A DNA stretch of 64,000 nucleotides from Fratercula arctica. Taxonomy: Eukaryota; Chordata; Aves; Charadriiformes; Alcidae. This document shows positions 51,801-64,000 of this stretch, piece after piece. A program made the position numbers and the translations under genes. The stretch's first letter is position 1, and every line of letters starts with the position of its first letter. Location of the stretch: positions 41,124,817 through 41,188,816 of the forward strand of contig CANTUZ010000008.1 in NCBI GenBank assembly GCA_947846985.1, given 5' to 3'. The notes under the pieces are model-generated. The model was not told where the DNA came from and searched no databases. It worked only from the letters and a program-made list of their open reading frames with translations.

Positions 51801-54800
51801 AGAACTCTAATGCATGCTGTTTTGTAAAACAAACTGTAAGAGAATCCTTTCCTTGAAGTATTTACTGCTTCAGCATGGAAGGCAAGAGGCAGAGAAAAGA
51901 AAACCAAGGCATGAAAGATTTGCAGCAGAGGGAATGGGAACACACACTTTTTCCCCTGACACCAGTTAAATGTTCAGCTCAACAGCTCCCTAGTATCTTA
52001 TTTTCCTGGAGGAAGAATAAATCTCGGTCTTTTAAGAACTGTTCATAATTTTAAACTATTTTTACTATGAAGTCTGAAGTGGTATTTTGTAAACCCATCA
52101 GCCCCAGTCTCTCACCAGTGATGTCTTCATATCAATAAGGACAGTAAGAAAGGTAGGAGGAAAGAAATAAGGAGAGGCTACAGGAGTGCACAGGAGTGGC
52201 CAGATAAAACGGCATTCCTGTGGTCACAGGGACTAAGGTCTTCCAAAATGATCAGGCCCAAGGATCAGAACAAGATTGCCAGCTGAGCTATCCTCAGATG
52301 GGGATCAGTGCCACGATGAAATGACCTTGGTCATGTCACAAAATGGTTGCAATTCTCAGCTATCTGGCATCACCATTTACAACCTGACATCAGGGCAGGG
52401 CTTTCCATACCTGCATGTTACTGGAAACACTTTGCATTCATGCAGCACTCAAAACAGGGCTAGGGAGGAGAGTGAGGACATTTTAGGAAAAATAAATCAA
52501 GTTTCAAGTCCCTCCAGGACATGATATATGCCTCAATATAGGATACACAAACGGTCCTCTTCCCTAACCCAACCAGAGGATATAAATAATCTGTCACAGC
52601 ACTGCATCATGTTGTTGTGATACGTGTTGGGCAATAAGACACCGATGTAAAAGGAACCTTTCAAAGTTGTGATGCCAGCTTTCACTGGGGTCAGTCTAGG
52701 GGGTGGACAAAGATCACTTCAGAGAAGGCAGGTCCTGGCTGAAAATGGGAAAAATTAATTCATGCGGTGAAAGACATCTCCATCAACTCCAACTGGTGTC
52801 CACCAGAATAGTTCTCTGAAAGCGAACTCGCACCAGTTAAACATCTTGACACTAATTACCTGACTTCGAAGAAACAGGAATTAAGGGAATTTTGGTATTC
52901 ACATGCCAAGCATGAAAATAAGCCCTCTTTGTACCTATATGCAGCAACAATGCCCCACTCTAACAACCAGGGACAACACTGAGTTGTGTCAACATATGAC
53001 TCAGAAGAGGAGGAGGAGAAGATGGAAAAACAGAGCAAAGAAAGGCAAGGCTGCTGGAAGAAAAGCAAACAAAAAACAGCAGTCAAAGCAGCTGTGTTCT
53101 GAAGGGAGAGTACGCAACTCAGAAATATGTTAAACTAAGGGGAAATTCACCTTTCATACTTCCTAATACTTATAACAAGCCCATCTCACACTCTCAGAGG
53201 GGGCAGGGGAATGAAAGACATGCTTTGGGATAATTAAGCAAACACGGGATGATTAAGAAGGTAAAGTTGTTCTCCCTTCGATCCAAACCACCATTACCAC
53301 CACCCCAGCTCAGAGCACATTCCATCCGTATTTTTCAAATCAGCCCACTCTGAATTGCCAGCTGCTTCCCTACCCAGGGAATATAGGAGGTTTTGCAAGC
53401 AAGTGGGACAGAAGTCCATGAATACACCAGGAGCTGATAAACCCCATACAGGTATTTACAATAAAGTATTTCAAGGGAAGCACCTCCATCCTACACATTA
53501 CAACTGCTATTTAATAGAGCAGGGCAAAAAATCCCAGAGGATCTCATGTTTGCGCCTCTCCAAAGGTCCTGAAAAAATAGAGGAAAGAGGCAGTTCTTTT
53601 ATCTGGTGGCCTCTCCAAGACTGTCATGCGGAAGAAACATTTAACAGACATCAAGGACATACATGTGCAGAAAGGTGAAGTCAGCCCGAACTCATTGGAA
53701 TTTCTTGCATATTGTTGAGGCTCAGTACAGACATGCGTTTGAGCTAATAAGCCAGCAATCTGACTTTCTGATCAGAGCAGACTTGCATCCAAGGCATTTC
53801 AGGAGTCCTGCAATTTCAGCATTTATTTTCATTCCAAATTAAACAGAGATATTACTTTTCAAGATTCTGAACAAAACAGAAGTAACCTCACCCATGTTTC
53901 ACCTTCATACCAGCTTTTAAAAAGAAAACTACCTTTAAAATGTTGAAATTAGTATAGATTTTTAAAAAATAATTTTTCTGCAATTTTGGGGGCATATGAT
54001 ATTATCATAAACGCTGCATTTGATCATTTATCGGTTTTGTTTACATTTCCAAAGTTTTGACTTTGAGGATATGGTACCTTCTGGCAGAAGAACGTTCCAT
54101 CGGGGCATTTGAATCCCATGGATTCTCACCCAGGAGTTGACTCAACACCCAAGCACACTTGGATCATGAAAGAATTAAAAGTAATAGCTATTAAGCCAAA
54201 GAAAAACAATGATACAGATTCCTAAGACACATATAAGGCATTGCACGGCACTTTTGATGACTGTCACCTAATGACAAGGACATAGGATAAAGTCCACTAA
54301 GGAGGCAGAAAATGCCAATGGACGGGTATCCTCCTGCTTCTCACAAGAGGCATCTCTCTGTGTCATTGACTGTATCTTATCATTAAAAACCTCATCGCAC
54401 TTGCCACAAGAGTAGGAGTGATAGCCCACAGCCCTGGCTCAGTTTCAAATGGGATTTTGCCTGCTTATAATTTCACTTGTGGTTTCAAGCAGGAAAGCTG
54501 CTATTTCCCTCTTCTTGTCGTAAATGCTGTTGTGCACGGATGGTGCGTGGACATACTGCTTCATTCCTCCCGATCATGGCTACTTTCTCCTGAGTAATTA
54601 TTTCCCTTGAATAAGTATTTCTGCTGAATAATTATACTATTGAATAACTAAAAGCACTTCAGGATCTTACAGGATGGAGTTGTCTCTGATCAAAATATAT
54701 TGTGGAGCACATCTCCCATCCCAACTGTGGGACGGCTGCAATAACTGTACCCTTGGCCTCTCTCCTGAACCCTTCATTTCGAGCCTGTTTTAGAGTTGCC

Positions 54801-55408
54801 TATGGTAAAAATAAAGCTCCGTAAGAGACAGCTTATGAATAGCTAGGTCCTCAGTGCAAACCTTTCTGAGGATTTCCACCCACATTGTATCAGGGAGAGT
54901 GGCTTCTCTGGAATCAATTAAATTACACTGAACTGCACCAGCTAAAGATCTCCTCGGTTATTCTCATTTCCCCAACTCGCCCCAGCTCTGCAGCAAGAGG
55001 AATTCTTGCCTCCACAAATGTCCTTCATCACACTCTCTGCAAAGTCTCTTTGCACTTTTTGGTCATGCTTTATCTACACAGCATGCTGGCTGTTGTAATA
55101 TCGAGGTATTTGTATTACCAGGAAAAGTCTTGGGTGTGAAAGGAAATTTTAATTTCCTCTTTAGCTGAGCGCTTTACTATATGTGTTTTAATAAAACAGA
55201 GTCAAATTATTTGCTTGTAAATGCCAATGCGCAAGAGAGTTAATTAGGGCAGCAGCAGCCTGGCTGTAGAGCCTCTCTTGAGGGGTTTCAGATGCTCAGG
55301 AGAGCCAAAGCGTGGATTCCCTGAAAAAATGTCTTCTAAAATTGCAAGCCTATACATTTAACCTCTATGCAAAAACTGCTGCTTTTGAAATCAGACTCAT
55401 GATACACC
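45839..55408. other. non-coding single-copy DNA
   Basis: No supported gene lies here. Simple sequences include 13 A at 46377-46389, 11 T at 48313-48323 and a TTTG-type run at 48580-48610. Splice-like segments at 46352-46373 (minus) and 48548-48574 (plus) are discussed as findings. The words atatgatattatcat near 53997 and tgatcatttatcgg near 54024 give the 53930-54070 patch a complex AT-rich character that might be regulatory. Open frames reach 137 codons (49506-49919, plus) without recognisable domains. Confidence 0.65.
48580..48610. repeat. TTTG-type microsatellite
   Basis: A short run of ttgg and tttg units ends in four clean tttg repeats. It follows directly after a gtgagt donor-like sequence at 48575-48580. 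Confidence 0.8.
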
Positions 55409-55490
55409 GAGGGCCAAGTTTATCTCTGTTGCTACAGCATCATCTATCAGTCCTGAAGTCAATAAGGATCCTGATATCAGGGAGGTGTGA
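55409..55490. mobile_element. probable fossil MITE-like repeat
   Basis: The segment begins gagggccaagtttatctctg and includes cagtcctgaagtcaataagg, followed by atcctgatatcaggga. The order of these blocks matches a short amniote repeat starting gagggccaaattctgctctc with a central tgaagtcaatgg core. Divergence is considerable. The family name is unknown to me. It may be the same family as the weaker match at 26195-26238. Confidence 0.4.
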
Positions 55491-56545
55491 CTACTAATGT
55501 GTCCAACATATTCTGTAACCTGGAGATTACACAATATTTTTTTTATAGCTCCCAGCAGGCATAAATCTTGAGGGGTATTAGGCAAGATGGCATAATAGTC
55601 CTGCTAATCTGCTCCTCCAGAGATTGGGTTTAGGCCAGTAAGTAATGGTTTATTAAAAAAAATAAATGTGGAGGATAATCAACTGCTATAAGCTTAGATC
55701 CAATAAATACCCTAGGTGTTTAATTGTGCATCGTTTTACATGCTGTAATTTCTCCACCAACACCTCTGTGCAGCTCAAAATCCTGTCAGTCACCTTAAGC
55801 TTTCGCAAATCCTTCAGCTGACTGTAGGAGCGAGACATACTTTCTTTGTCTATCAGAGCTCAGTGTAACCTCTGGCACACCCTCCCAAATTGAAAGTCAA
55901 GACACAAAACTGGGGGAGAGTGCGGGACAGCATGATAGGCAGGATGAGCGTGGCTCCAGAGAAGGGAAGAAGAACCAGGAGGATGCCATGCACAAGGTGG
56001 CTGCGGTGGGTCAGAGGATGGAGGATGTATCCCTGGGGGCAGCCTGGGTGCACAAGAAGAGTCCATGGGGTTCCTAGAGGCTGAGCATGCTCATCAGAAA
56101 AAGAACCACCACTACAAAAACTGCAATTTCCATCCCACCAGGAGAGCAAAAAACTGAGCAAATGAGTCAGTACCTTCAGCCCGTGCAACCCCTCTCTGAG
56201 TCAGCTACAGTAACAAAGGCAGGCTGGAGTGCTTCTCTTGCCCAGTGAGTGCAACAGCCTTGGCAATATCTTGATTTCTGCCAATATTAATTCCCTGCAA
56301 AGTCACTAGAAGAAATCACATACTCAGTGTTATCGGTGGCTGTGGGTGCTGGGGAAGTCTAGTCTCTGTAATTGAGAAGAAATTCCAGCAAGCGGAAGTA
56401 GTTACCCAATGAATCCCCACCAAATTTCTCATTTTTCCTGGGCTGCAATGTAGAGTGCAGTTAAACCAGCAGCGTGGCTGGATCTATGTTTAAAAACCTG
56501 TTGACAAAAGAACAACATCAGTCCTAAGTATACTGATGGGAATGC

Positions 56546-56689
56546 AGGGAGGGAGGGAGGGAGGGAGGAAGGAGGGAAGGAAGGAGGGAAGGAAGGAAGG
56601 AAGGAAGGAAGGAAGGAAGGAAGGAAGGAAGGAAGGAAGGAAGGAAGGAAGGAAGGAAGGAAGGAAGGAAGGAAGGAGAGAAGAAAAGG
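56546..56689. repeat. 144-nt homopurine GGGA/GGAA microsatellite
   Basis: Every base on the plus strand from 56546 to 56689 is A or G. The left part consists of GGGA units, there is a short mixed section, and then roughly 25 near-perfect GGAA units run to about 56674 before a less regular gagagaagaaaagg tail. Minus-strand open frames through it merely encode serine/leucine/proline-rich repeats. Long mirror-symmetric purine tracts can form triplex (H-DNA) structures. GGAA is also the core word bound by ETS-family transcription factors. The near-perfect units suggest a highly variable length. Confidence 0.97.
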
Positions 56690-59600
56690 CTGCTGGGGAA
56701 CATTAACAAGGAGAAGAATTTAGTATAGCTTTCAGCTGTGGTGGTTGAAGAAAAACTTTCTGAAGTCAGAAGGTGCAGCCCTGAGAAGGGTTATCGAAGC
56801 AGTCTCCTTCACAGGAGGGGCTAGAGCCAAGGTCAGGCCAATGTCTGCTGGAATAGTCTACACCTCTGGCATATTTGAGCCCAGGATTGGAGCGTGCGAC
56901 TTTTTGAATCCTGTAACCTTACTTTCCAATGATTACAAGTCTACGTCCAATTCTTCTCTGCAGTCAACACGATTGGTAACTGAAGTCTTGAACTTCTTTG
57001 AACTGATGGAGTTCTGCCATGGACTTGAAAGTAGCCCAGATCTCAAACTTTGAATGCTAACATCTTCAGAGTGAAGTTGAAGAACAATAACCAGTGAAAT
57101 TAGCGGGCTTAAGTTTTCTCTGCTACAGCCTTGCTAAGCACTTAAGTCCATCACACTGCAGGTCAGTTGTACTTCTCAGATATGGTTTGTCAATATATGT
57201 GGCTGGTATGAAATCCAAGCTATGACTCTTGTCCATCTCCATACGCCTGCACCAGTTGCACCAGTGAAGGCCAGCATATGTTTAACTGGAGACAGAAATG
57301 ACAGTTCTTGAAAAATAGTATATTTTTTTTTTGGAAATGCAGTGAGTTATTTTGAAGACTCAATTCATCTTCTGTGTTTGTTCTCAGGGTAAGTTTTTTA
57401 TAAATGTAAATACACTAGAGACACCGAATGTTTTTTATCTTCTGTACAGTAATACCTTCAAAACAAACTAGCATGCATTTGCATACACACAGACACATTA
57501 GTAGACTAAGTGGTTGACATTAGGATCTGCAGAGCTGAGATCTCCATCTTTTCATTCATTTATTGTACCTTATGTCATTTCCACTTACGGCATCCCAATT
57601 AGAAAGCTGGTTTTATGGCCCTTTAATATCCTTTGCAGGAAACAATCCTTGCATTAACATCTCTCCTTCCTGAATTCCCTCAGAATTGTTTTTCAAGTTG
57701 GTATGAGGATAACTAGAAACCTTCATGGACATCAGACTGGTTTATTTTTTCATTTATTATTAGAATTTGCCACAACGTTTAAGTTGAAACGTTTATCTGA
57801 CTTTTTTTCTTTGCATAAATGATACATTTAGTTTGTTCAAAATAAAGATTTTTTTTCCCTACAGAGATGAACTTGAAAACTGATTTTCTCCCTGTAAGCT
57901 TTCATTTCTTCAAAGTGTGAGGCTCCCAAAGTTTTCTGACTTGAAAAGAATTTGAGGATAAAAAAGAGCATAGTTAGCATCATGCTATTCCATGTAGAAC
58001 CTGACCTGAGGAAACCCTAGGGAAAAGCAGTCAGTGATTATTTGAGATGCATTTGTTTCAGAAAGGGAAACAGGATTTCAGAAGCATCTGGCCACATGTG
58101 AATTCCTTTTGAACACAGGGGGACCAGCTCTTGCAATCAGAATATTTCAGTTCTTTAAAAAAATGAAACATATTTCTTAATATTGCAGTGGGGTTGGGGA
58201 CAATCTGTGCATACCAGAGATGCGGTTAAGGAAGTATTCCTGGAAGAGGTATTTGTGATGATGTGTGATTCAGGGATGACTGACAATACAAAATACACAA
58301 GGAGTCAAGGTATTTTACTGTAGTGGTAGTGGAGGTGATTTAAGATAGATAGGTGCAAGCCAAAGTTTGCACATAAAGGCCTTTGGTCTTTTAAACAAAA
58401 TGAAAACAGGCTGTGATACTAGCATAAAATATGGTTATTACTGTAATCATAATAGACCCACTATAAATTCCCTTTTTGTCTAGCTTGGTCCCCTGCCATA
58501 ATGTGTTGCAAACCATCACAATGATGCCTCAGAGCCTTCCTTGACAGCATCCAAAAATATCTTCCTTTGGAAGTATGTCTCCAAATTTCCATGTGTATAC
58601 TCTTATTTTAATTCCACAGGTTATCTTGACACCCTATAGTATTTTTCAGATGTCATGTAGTTGCTTATAGATAAGTATAGACCATGTTAGGAGAAATCAG
58701 AGTTGTTCTCAGGATATAGTTTTTCCAAGATCTAGATGTCTCCAAATATTAGATACAAGCCATGTTAGAAACTGACCACCAGAGCACCACAGAGCAATAA
58801 TACCGCTGTTAGCAGAGAGGAATAAACACCTTCTGTCTGTGTTTCACTGTCATAAAATCTACTGCTTCCTGCTCTGAGTCCACAGCAATGAAAGAGAACA
58901 TTTGCTAAAAATGTCACAACCTTAATTTTAAAATAAGTTTTGCAATCCAATAGAGCAGCAATTTTATTTCGAGAAGCATCTGGATTTTATTAGATGCAAA
59001 CACAGTTGGTCGAAGTCTGGAAGAGGAGAGAGATAAAAAATGTTCTCTCTGGAATATTTTAAACCAGAAGCATTCATCATGCTCAGCATACCCTTATAAT
59101 ATAACACGGGGGTTCAGGGTGACTGTGCAGTTCACTGCAAAGCTATTGCTACTGCAGTGAGTTACTGTATTTATACTTTCATTGCCTCTGGCAACTTGCA
59201 AATGGTGACAGGTGAAACGTTTCCTTTCTTCGTTGCAGGATTCAGCAGTTGCTTGCAGCCTCACTCAGATTCCCTTGCAGGGGGATGATTTTTATGGGGC
59301 AGGGGGTGCACAGGGCTACTTTTTTCACCCCTACTCTACCTGCCTGTGGTCCCTAGTCCAAGCAGCATGTCAGGTCAAATAGGCAAGAAAGCAACATGGG
59401 AAAAGTCACATTCGTTACAGCAGGTCTAAATCTCTACTTCTCATACTTGGAAACTTTTCACATCAGAGAAGCGAGTGGACTGACAATTTACAAAGCTCCT
59501 CCTTGCCTTAAGCCCCATAGTAGAAGAAAGGATAAAAAGACACTTATTGATTGTGAGCGTCATGCGAACTAGCTTGTTTGAGAGGTATCAGTCTCTTTTC

Positions 59601-62600
59601 CACTTTCTAAACCTCACGTGGCAGGGAACACAGACTTCAGCAATGTTTAATGCAGTGCCCATAAGGGAAACCCTGAGAACACCCTTAGTTCCCACCGGCC
59701 TTCTACCCTGGGACTCCCATTCACCTAGCACACCCCCACCATTTCCATGTGTGAACACACTGTTCTGACCCCACCCTGTCCCCAGGATGGATAATTTATC
59801 TGGGGAAGGTGAGCATAGTTCATCATTTTATTTATGTTCTATCTACCCTTTAGGAGAGAATTTGACCTAACAGGACTTAAAACATGTAAGCAGTCACTCT
59901 TAGCTGAGGCACATGTGCAGTATCCCTGTGTATTTGTAAAAAGAAATGGTGCACATAGCACTGGACACACTATGGGACACGTTTTTAAAATTAATTTTAT
60001 CTGCATATGACTTCTGATTTAAAGTGCTATGAGTTGGGAACTTTTTCAAGTGTGTCCCCCACTAGTGAGGCAGTGAAGTGTGCACTGAATGCACTGGCAT
60101 ATTCTTCCATCCTTAAAAAAATGCAGTAATGTATGTAGCAGTAATAAACAAGAAGATCTGGAAAAAACTCAGTAGTAGTGAAACCTGCTGTGTGGCACTC
60201 GAGGACAACCACAAATTAATCATTTTAAGATTATCCTGAGGATGGATTAAGCTCAGGCCATTTCCTATTCCCTCCAGCAGCTTGGATATAAGCAGCAGTG
60301 TTGGAAGGCACATTTTGTGGATCTAAAAAGCCATTTAGTACCACTCATAAAAGCCAGCTAAGAGCCTAAGCACACAAATATCAACTCATGAGGTCTTGGT
60401 GATTCACGGTGTAAGCCTACGCACACAACAGCAGCTCTCCAGGGAGGGGACTTTGGCCAATATGCTTAAATAATGGGAGGGATTTTTGCAGATGCCAAAA
60501 GGATTAGGATGCTCCATTTTCATATTAATCAGGCATCATGCAAGGACCCACAATGCCTTTGAAAATTACTCTCCATGTATTGGTTTCAATGTGAAATCAT
60601 CTGATGGGCTGCATCCTCCAGTGGGTGCATATCTGTTTCTTTCTTTTAAAAAACTTGACTGCCTCCAAGAACAGGAAAAAACTCTTAGTAATGGGGTAGG
60701 ACTTAATCAGTATACTCAGATCATAACCAATACAGCATTTCGTCTTTTACTTCCTGTTTCATGTTGATTTTTAATTAATGCTAACATTTATATATAAAAT
60801 AGTTGGTTTTCAAAAGGCCAACTGGAAATCCTCTTGTGGATTACCTCATCTAAGCACAGATTTTTCGTGTGCATATTTGTAATTGTTTGAAGGTTTTCCA
60901 AGCATGTCTTAAAGTCACACTACAGTTTTCAAACGCGTATGTAAGAATGTTATAAGGTTATGAAACTTCAAAGAAAAAAATTAATTTCACACAGCAACGG
61001 TGTTTAGACTTTGTGATGGACACTAGATGTGGAAAGGATATTTAGGCCTATGTCTCATGAAGGCTGACACACAAATTTAAGGTTATAGCTGCAGTCCATG
61101 GATTTAGAGATAGGCGTGCACAGTATATATGTTTTTGTGGGATTGCTCCAGCCTGCTTAAAAATCAGTTGCACTTTATGGTTTTGATTTTGGCTTTTCTA
61201 TAAAGAAGGCAGAATTTCTAATGGTCTTAAAGCATCAGTCCTTCCCTGAGAGGTTAGACAAGAAGAAAAACATTAAACAGAAATTAGAAGACCAAGCCTG
61301 CTCCCAAAGAAACCAAGGTTAGAAATGGTCTCATTTCAATGGAACAGAGTCTAGTAGTAAAATTTCTGCCTTCCTCTTAAATATTAGTCTTCCTTTCCTT
61401 TTCTCCTCATGTGTCTGCCATAGCTCTCATCTCTCCAGCAGCTATGATCGGCTGCCAAGGTTTATTCTACTCTCCATGTAATTTATGGCCCTGTCATGCA
61501 GCTTATTCATACGCACTTTCCCAGTGGCAAGGCTGAGGATACTGATGTATTTAAATGCTTCTCACAGAGGTGTGGGCAGCTGGCTCCAGAGAGACAAAGC
61601 ACATGCCTAGCTTTATTCAGGTGACAGCCGAGGTAAATCAAATAGTGGAATTACTGCAACAGGTAAAGCTAGACACTTGAATTAATCTTTGCAGGGTCAG
61701 GATCTGAGCCTTTCAGCTACAAAAAGTCCCTCACAGATCTCTAAGCTGTGAGCCAGCAACAGCAACAAATTCAGTGCACTGTGTTGCCTCCAGCCTAATG
61801 CTGCTTCCCCCAGCTGAACCCTTGGCAATGCTTCTACCAGACTCTCTGTGCCCATGGGAGCCAGGGACCTACATGACATGTCTATAGAGACTTAGGTACC
61901 AAGAAACCTAAATTGTACTGTCTTTCAATGAGACTTAGGCTCACAAGTCTCTTGGACCTAGCCTGTCAAACAATCTTAGGTCTCAAACACATGGGAGATA
62001 GACGTCCATTCGTCGACCCGAGCCCAAGGCATTTCACAGGTACTTAAACACCAGTGCTCCAGAGCCCAAAGCTCTACCATAAAGTCATCTTACCATGACA
62101 TTGGTAAAATACTACTGATTTTCCTGTGATCCTTAGAATTTTGTTCTCTTAAATATTTCTTTTCCATGCACAGATGCTCCATCTTCTGTAAAAAATTCCT
62201 ATATCAAAGGTATGTTTCTCTCTTCCCCTTTTTATTTTCTCCTTCAAGGCTTTCTATATAAGAAATGGCTCAGGCTGTTTTATTTGCCAGAGGAAAAAAG
62301 AGTAATTTTTAGAAGCTGTGTTTCAGCAAAATGTTCTCTACAGACAGAAGACTTATACAGGCCCTTTACAGTCTCCCATTTCCATGTGTCTGCACATCAC
62401 TGAAAGAGAACCTGAAAATAATGCGAAGGAAGCGTCAGTCAGGAGATGAATGCCATGTGTAGCACTTATTTTCAATATTACACATGACATTTCTGATTAT
62501 ACTAATTGAAGATACATACTGTCAAAAAAATTCCTTCATTTAATGTGCATGTAATCTGCATTTTATACTAATGCACTCTGTGGAAAATATGAATGCTGTT

Positions 62601-64000
62601 CCTGGAAAGTTAGCTATGACCTCTTTCCACATTGTGTATAAGTCTGGAGAGTATAATCAAATGCAGAAGCAATGTATATCTCCAGACTCTGAAGCTTGTA
62701 TCTTCCCGTATAAATCTTTCAGTTATGGAATGGACAGCAAGTCAGTTTATATTAATCTAGCCATATTAATACCCTGATTTGATGACACGTATTTAGGTAA
62801 TGTTTGCTTTAATTTCTGCATGACCCAGCTAAGCAAAAATGTGCCTCCAGTAAATATGGCTGGCTTGGGACATATTCAATGAGTACAAACACCAGATGCA
62901 TCATCAAGAGCTTTGGGATATTTGTTTTTAGCATATGACCACAAGATATGATGCATCTTTGCAAAACTTCCTACTTCAATTAAGAATTATGCTGAGCTTT
63001 TTTGGTGTTGCCAGAAGCTATCCTGGACAACATAATGAGAAGATTTCCTCTTCATACTGTGTCAAACTATTTAGGCTTTTCTTTCCTTTGGAGCCCCCCC
63101 CTGCCCCCAGCTTTTTTTTTTTTTTTTCTCCTCTGTTTCCATATCTATAAAAGTGAAATGCTAACAGGTACTCAGTTTGGAAAGTCCCTAGATCAACCTG
63201 CTAATGGGCCCAAATCCTGCTCCTTTTAGGAAAAATGTGAATTTTATTGTTCAGTTCAAAAGGCTGGACTGCAATCACCTTATTGCAATCAGGTAAGGGA
63301 TTTAGTTTTCCATCCATTACTTGCCTAAGTGCCTGCCTGGCGACTGCTCCTATGCCTTTACAGGAGAGGTGCACACAAGAAAGTGTTGGTTATGCCATCC
63401 CTTCCCCACACACCAGTTAAAGGTGCTTGCTGGTCTTGAGACAATTTTGCAAGGAAGAGATGTGTCTGAATTACCAGCTTTCCTGCAAAACACTTTGAAG
63501 CTTTAAATTGGTGTATAAGCACTTGGAAGTAGTGAAATGGGTTCCTGGAACACGGGCATGGCTCCTTGTCCTAGGAAATATTAACTTGTTTTCACTTGTG
63601 ATGTCCTAGCAGAAAAGCTCTTGCAGTGCATCACACATACATCAATGGCTAAATGCTATCAGTGATAAAACTTTCATTTGCACATAGAAATACCTTTGGT
63701 GTGACTGTATCAATATGGATGGCAGAAAGAATTATGTAAAATGGCCCACGAAAACAGTCTATATTTGTTGTTACCACAGTAATTCATCATCTCATGAATG
63801 AGGAACACTGCAAACTCCACAAATACTCTCAGAAAGGTAAAAGGAAGTGATGACTGTTGGAAAGCATCAGCTCCAAATCTGCATGATTTCATGGATAGAT
63901 AGTTCAGTACAGACTGAAAATACGAACTCCAAGCCAGTCCAAGATGCAAAGCAACCCCAAAACCAGAACAAGGACTATAATCAAAAAACATATGCAGACT
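56690..64000. other. non-coding single-copy DNA with splice-like segments
   Basis: No supported gene lies here. Open frames do not exceed about 102 codons (56745-57053, plus) and show no known domain. Plus-strand segments 59786-59808, 62174-62209 and 63230-63292 each have strong acceptor and donor matches and are discussed as findings. The right edge (63710-63991, minus, 93 codons) is open but unrecognisable. No transposon copy was identified here. Confidence 0.6.
63094..63127. repeat. C-rich run followed by T16
   Basis: Eight C (63094-63101), TG, five C (63104-63108), a short agc and then sixteen T (63112-63127). The minus strand would be G-rich, but it has only two G blocks, so a standard four-tract quadruplex is not obvious. 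Confidence 0.8.

Noticed and set aside
56524..56709. Minus-strand frame encoding a serine-, leucine- and proline-rich repeat
   Set aside because: It is simply the translation of the GGAA/TTCC microsatellite.
57361..57395. Possible recursive (zero-length exon) splice site, tttgttctcag followed by ggtaagt
   Set aside because: A true ratchet site needs the acceptor AG directly against the donor GT. Here an extra G separates them.
58254..58292. C/D-box snoRNA-like words (gtgatgatg and ctga)
   Set aside because: The boxes are only about 25 nt apart, and no terminal stem flanks them.

Overview
The window looks like non-coding DNA from a bird. The evidence is the repeat content. A copy at 19614-19822 carries the typical avian CR1 3' end, and a second at 37325-38197 is a broken piece of CR1 ORF2. 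A much older, amniote-type CR1 3' end lies at 15063-15695. The rest is AT-leaning single-copy sequence with few CpGs, no CpG island and no cluster of long open frames. No open frame exceeds about 147 codons. Apart from the CR1 pieces, none of the translations resembles a protein family I know. I therefore annotate no intact protein-coding gene, and I found no tRNA, rRNA, snRNA, CRISPR array or bacterial-type operon. The window could be intergenic or could lie inside one or more long introns.

Layout. 1-15 kb: single-copy DNA with a near-perfect 58-bp palindrome (541-598), an AT hairpin (6026-6059), a 15-bp minisatellite (6681-6750), a 31-bp minisatellite (9100-9200) and two probable DNA-transposon (MITE-like) fossils (1040-1110, 10912-10950). 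15-20 kb: the ancient CR1, a TA-rich simple repeat, another MITE-like fossil (18535-18614) and the short avian CR1. 20-37 kb: single-copy DNA with one weak MITE-like fossil, a probable tRNA-derived SINE head (32192-32262) and two AT-rich stretches that read like conserved regulatory DNA. 37-38 kb: the larger CR1 fragment. 38-64 kb: single-copy DNA with short simple repeats, a MITE-like fossil (55409-55490) and a 144-nt pure-purine (GGGA/GGAA) tract (56546-56689).

The three CR1 pieces share one orientation (minus). Both younger copies carry internal deletions, so none can move. The least explained signals are short segments bounded by strong splice-site matches. The best are 63230-63292, 62174-62209, 16723-16890 and 25801-25885 on the plus strand, and 46352-46373 and 17211-17245 on the minus strand. 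Pairs like these are expected by chance in 64 kb, so they are listed as testable candidates and not as genes.

I found no convincing evidence of a previously undescribed biological system. The palindrome, the candidate exons and the purine tract are the places most worth checking with cross-species alignment and RNA-seq.
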